Source of the DNA: Paenibacillus sp. TCA20
GTDB taxonomy: Bacteria > Bacillota > Bacilli > Paenibacillales > Paenibacillaceae
Reading direction: 5' to 3'
DNA length: 64,000 nt
NCBI RefSeq assembly: GCF_000732325.1
Contig: NZ_BBIW01000011.1
Span: 124,001 to 188,000, forward strand
Part shown: positions 60,687 to 64,000 of the stretch, piece after piece
Layout of the letters: each line of letters opens with the position of its first letter
How positions within the stretch are numbered: the stretch's first letter is position 1
Translations under genes and position numbers: made by a program
Notes under the pieces: generated by a model
What the model was told of the DNA's origin: nothing
The model's input: only the letters and a program-made list of their open reading frames with translations
The model's database searches: none

Positions 60687-62804
60687 TCATTCCTTAACAA
60701 TAGTTACATTCTGATAATAGTGTTTCAAAATAGACTGGTAATCATACCCTTCATCTGCCATTCCCTTGGCACCCCATTGAGACAAGCCCAATCCATGACC
60801 GTAGCCCTGCCCGTTAAATAGGAAGGATTGAGTCTTGCTTACAGCTCGCGCATCTCCCTCGCCATTCATAACGACCATTGAATTGCCTGAGTAGGATGAG
60901 GTTCCTGAAGCCGAAATGACATGAGCACCGCCGGAACCTTTTTTCTCCGCGGTTTGTCCATTTGCACCTAGTACAGTATAACTTCCGGTATCCGTAATAT
61001 CAAACAATGTGCTTGGCAAGCTGCCAAATGCAGACCGATAAGCATCACCATATTTCACACCAAGCACCTGACCGTTCGCCTGTACTTCTAAAGCCCGGCC
61101 TGATGGCCCTCGTTCCGTAACTTCAAGGCTCGTGATAGAAGACGGTACAGCTGTGTTCACCTTCCCTTGCAGCATCGCAACGACCTCTGCGGAAGTGAAA
61201 GGACCTCTCATCCAGCTGAAGCTTCCCGATTCATTAACCTTACCCAGAACGACGACTTCGGTTCCCGGATTCAATTGAGCTATTGGGTTGACAGTCGATT
61301 GAATTAATGGAATTTTTCGCACATTCGTATTCTGAGCCGTTACTGTCAGCTTTGGAAGCCCTGCTGCCGTCGTGCCTTCCAGCAATTTGGTATTGTCTTC
61401 CCTTACGTAGCCTGTCTTGCCATCCGTAAGCAGCACATGATACCACTCGTATGTACCTTGCTGTGCTGCTTGGTCTCCAGGACTTGCCACACTAGCGAAT
61501 AGGTTGCCGCCGCCGTTCCATACCTCCGAAGGATCAGCCGTTGTTCCGCCTGCATTAGAGGAGAAGATGGCTTCAATAATCTTGCCGCCGCTCTTCAGGA
61601 CTTCACCTGCTGTCGCATTAACGGCCTGTGTAACACGCTCATGCTCTGCTCCGATCCCGTTATAGGCCTGACTAAGTGTCGTATCTACAACATTGGCTAT
61701 TGTAAATCGATTGCCCTGATATAGAGCATAGCTCCGTGCAGCAACAGCCTGGGCTTTCAATGTCTCTTCCGGCCAGGAGGTATACACCTCTGTTCCCACG
61801 ACAGAGTAGAGATATTGCTCAAGCGGCAGCTCATTAACCAATGCCAATTGACCGTTATAAGTGCTAATCTCAAAATCACCACGATAGGTTCTCGCTGATC
61901 GTTCCGTAACGCGAATACCTGCATCTCCTCCGTCCAGCACGAGCTTAGCATCATTTCCACTGACGATATAATGATCCCGCGCCGCTGGTGAAGCAAGGTT
62001 CAGCGTAGTATCCTCACGAATTATAATTGCCTTGGTATTTGGAGAGACCGGAGTCACGGTAAGCTGGGGCAGCTGCTGTTTTACTGCTTTTTCCACTGAA
62101 GTGAGCAGTGCATCTGTCGTCTCTTCACCGATCCAAACTGCATATTCAGGAGCTCCTGTACCCGTAGCTTGCAGCACAGTATACGCATCCAATCCTTCAG
62201 CCGTAATTGTGCTGCGTACCTTGTCAGCTGCCGCCTTGGAAGCATAGACACCGACAGAGCTATGTTTACTTCCCTTCACCGCAGGCTTTTGTCCATTTAA
62301 CAGAGTGCTGTTATTCTGGGCTATACGTGAAGAAGCCGCTTCAGCCAGACTCAGCGTATTATAATTTCCTGCATATACCTGATACACGGTCTTACCGCTC
62401 TTAGAAGCAGAATACATTATCGGTTTGTCAGCTGTGCTCTGCAGAGCCTTAGTGATCGCTGCCGCTTTGGCAAACTCATTGGTTTCGAATACTTTCACAC
62501 GATATCCGTCAACGCTGAATCGAACCTCGTCAGCATTTGAAAGTGTGATCCATGCTTCATATCCGTTACTGCCTATTATTCCAGCAGACCCATTACCTGC
62601 TGTTTGCATGGTAACTGCCGGCGTGGTTGACTTATACGTGCTGCCTAGATCAGCAAACATGGCAACACGAATCGTATCAACTTCCGATGCATCAGCATAT
62701 GACGGCATGTAAAGACTTCCTGCTACCACTGCCGCTGCTACAGCGAGCTTCGCCCCCTGTAACCAATGCAGACGACGCTCGCTCGACTTTGTTCTTCGGT
62801 ACAT
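60687..62804 (-). CDS. SpoIID/LytB-domain protein with extra repeats
   Basis: A 705-residue exported protein. A signal anchor is at residues ~18-40, SPOR-like peptidoglycan-binding segments at ~80-250, and the SpoIID glycan-cleaving core at ~305-450 (LPLEQYLYSVVGTEVYTSWP, AVAARSYALY, EAIFSSNAGG). An SH3-like insert spans ~450-545, then the C-terminal core GQGYGHGLGLSQWGAKGMA. It is much longer than SpoIID (about 340) and not in a spoIID context; it shares the queA operon. Confidence 0.9.
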   Translation of the reverse strand: MYRRTKSSERRLHWLQGAKLAVAAAVVAGSLYMPSYADASEVDTIRVAMFADLGSTYKSTTPAVTMQTAGNGSAGIIGSNGYEAWITLSNADEVRFSVDGYRVKVFETNEFAKAAAITKALQSTADKPIMYSASKSGKTVYQVYAGNYNTLSLAEAASSRIAQNNSTLLNGQKPAVKGSKHSSVGVYASKAAADKVRSTITAEGLDAYTVLQATGTGAPEYAVWIGEETTDALLTSVEKAVKQQLPQLTVTPVSPNTKAIIIREDTTLNLASPAARDHYIVSGNDAKLVLDGGDAGIRVTERSARTYRGDFEISTYNGQLALVNELPLEQYLYSVVGTEVYTSWPEETLKAQAVAARSYALYQGNRFTIANVVDTTLSQAYNGIGAEHERVTQAVNATAGEVLKSGGKIIEAIFSSNAGGTTADPSEVWNGGGNLFASVASPGDQAAQQGTYEWYHVLLTDGKTGYVREDNTKLLEGTTAAGLPKLTVTAQNTNVRKIPLIQSTVNPIAQLNPGTEVVVLGKVNESGSFSWMRGPFTSAEVVAMLQGKVNTAVPSSITSLEVTERGPSGRALEVQANGQVLGVKYGDAYRSAFGSLPSTLFDITDTGSYTVLGANGQTAEKKGSGGAHVISASGTSSYSGNSMVVMNGEGDARAVSKTQSFLFNGQGYGHGLGLSQWGAKGMADEGYDYQSILKHYYQNVTIVKE

Positions 62805-63023
62805 TTAGTTATTCTCCTCCCCCATGTTGGTGCAAAAGACTCCCTCTCCATTGCATAATGTTCATATCGTTTCTCTGGCTGTACAATTATACCTGTAGAT
62901 TTGTTCTACTTATCCAACACTTTGAGCATCATTTGATATAAGATATGCAGCAGAAATACATGGCCAGTTCTCCAGCAGCGGGGCATTATTGCCTATGAAC
63001 ATGTCTTACTCTAGGTCAAACTC
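62805..63023 (-). other. Spacer ruvB / SpoIID-like gene
   Basis: About 220 bases without a gene. No clear terminator hairpin is visible after ruvB, so some readthrough into the SpoIID-like gene is possible. A GGGGGAGGAGAATAA-type ribosome binding site lies before that gene's ATG. Confidence 0.4.
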
Positions 63024-64000
63024 TTACTTATCTGTTGGCATGGGAATACCAAGATGTTCGTATGCCGCAGGTGTTACCACTCTGCCTCTAGGTGTCCTTT
63101 GAAGAAATCCAATCTGAAGCAGATAAGGCTCGTAGACATCTTCAATGGTCTGACTTTCTTCACCTATTGTTGCTGCAATCGTATCCAGTCCGACAGGCCC
63201 GCCCCGGAAGCTCACAACCATCGACTTCAGCATCTTATAATCTATATCGTCAAGTCCACGCGGATCAATTTGCAATCTTTTTAAAGCTTCCTCTGCCAAA
63301 GCAGAAGTAATGATTCCATCTCCCCGCACCATAGCAAAATCACGCACACGCTTCAGCAATCTGTTCGCAATTCGAGGCGTTCCTCTTGAACGAAGTGCAA
63401 TCTCTTCGGCAGCATCGCCAACAATCTCAATACCGAGCAAATCCGCTGTACGAGATACAATGTAAGTCAGCTCGTCCACGGTATAGAACTCAAGACGACT
63501 GATTACTCCGAAACGATCTCGTAACGGTGCTGATAGCAGTCCTGCTCGTGTAGTAGCACCTACCAATGTAAACGGAGGAAGATCCAGTCGCACAGAACGC
63601 GCACTCGGTCCTTTTCCGATCATAATATCAAGAGCAAAATCCTCCATAGCCGGATACAGCACTTCTTCTACGGAACGATGCAATCGGTGAATTTCATCGA
63701 TAAAGAGAACGTCCCCTTCCTGCAGATTGGTTAAGAGCGCAGCCAGATCACCCGGCCGTTCAATGGCAGGTCCTGAGGTTGTCCGAAGGTTAACACCCAG
63801 CTCATTCGCGATAATGTTGGATAATGTCGTTTTGCCAAGACCCGGAGGTCCGTACAATAGCACATGATCCAGCGCCTCGTTACGCATCTTGGCAGCTTCA
63901 ATGTATACCTTCAGGTTCTCTTTGACCTGATCTTGCCCTATATACTCATTTAAATAGCGGGGACGCAGACTTAGCTCCACCGCGTGATCTTCCATCATCA
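63024..64000 (-). CDS. ruvB: Holliday junction branch-migration ATPase RuvB (5' end at window edge)
   Basis: At least 324 residues are visible. LRPRYLNEYIGQDQVKENL opens the domain, Walker A is GPPGLGKTTLS, Walker B LFIDEIHRL, sensor 1 VGATTRAG, and the C-terminal winged helix holds PYLLQIGFLQRTPRGRV. Full RuvB proteins usually have about 10 more N-terminal residues, so the true start is probably outside the window. Confidence 0.96.
   Translation of the reverse strand, partial: MMEDHAVELSLRPRYLNEYIGQDQVKENLKVYIEAAKMRNEALDHVLLYGPPGLGKTTLSNIIANELGVNLRTTSGPAIERPGDLAALLTNLQEGDVLFIDEIHRLHRSVEEVLYPAMEDFALDIMIGKGPSARSVRLDLPPFTLVGATTRAGLLSAPLRDRFGVISRLEFYTVDELTYIVSRTADLLGIEIVGDAAEEIALRSRGTPRIANRLLKRVRDFAMVRGDGIITSALAEEALKRLQIDPRGLDDIDYKMLKSMVVSFRGGPVGLDTIAATIGEESQTIEDVYEPYLLQIGFLQRTPRGRVVTPAAYEHLGIPMPTDK

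Overview
The window is chromosomal core DNA from a spore-forming Bacillota, most likely Paenibacillus or a close relative. This is inferred from gene content and order, since no rRNA is present. Most of it matches the gene neighbourhood known in Bacillus subtilis as yrb/yrv/yrr: ruvB, queA, tgt, yajC, yrzE, yrbG, spoVB, comN, secDF, recJ, apt, rel, dtd, hisS, aspS, tcdA, rarA, cymR, iscS, mnmA, yrrD, yrrI, alaS, ireB (yrzL), ruvX (yrrK), yrzB, mltG, two U32 peptidases and a class B PBP. Sporulation genes (spoVB, a SpoIID-type protein), T-box leaders and strong GGAGG-type ribosome binding sites agree with this. I see no rRNA, tRNA, prophage, insertion sequence, integrase or CRISPR array.

Layout. 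1-11.7 kb is sugar and general metabolism: galactokinase (cut by the window edge) divergent from an AraC regulator, an aldo/keto reductase, a sirtuin and HAD hydrolase pair, a 2-keto-3-deoxygluconate kinase and KDPG aldolase operon, a KGG-repeat stress protein, ilvD, a polysaccharide deacetylase and an AI-2E family membrane protein. 11.7-24.2 kb, nearly all on the minus strand, holds a PBP, a chemoreceptor, the trhP1/trhP2-type U32 proteins, mltG, two tandem DUF1292 proteins, ruvX, ireB and alaS with a T-box leader. 24.2-32 kb is yrrI, a zinc ribbon, yrrD, iscS-cymR, the divergent mnmA, two CrcB fluoride channels and rarA. 32.1-33.5 kb is an unrecognised row of three related four-helix membrane proteins. 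33.6-42.1 kb is helD, a purine permease, tcdA, aspS and hisS; hisS has its own T-box, and an unusual hairpin-rich repeat region lies between hisS and aspS. 42.4-51.2 kb is a small stress pair, dtd-rel, a uracil permease, apt and recJ. 51.3-64 kb is a CDF-like protein, secFD, comN, spoVB, yetF/yrzE-type membrane proteins, yajC-tgt-queA-spoIID-like and ruvB (cut by the edge).

How the genes work together. The window concentrates translation and tRNA modification (alaS, hisS, aspS, mnmA with iscS, tgt/queA, tcdA, trhP1/2, dtd), recombination and replication repair (ruvX, ruvB, rarA, recJ), stringent and purine metabolism (rel, apt, purine and uracil permeases), cell wall and export (PBP, mltG, SpoIID-like, SecDF, YajC), and CcpA-type sugar control (candidate cre sites near kdgK and the aldo/keto reductase). 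The least explained parts are the hisS-aspS hairpin array, the tandem membrane-protein family, the extra foldable element in the alaS leader and a CDF homologue whose metal site looks altered.
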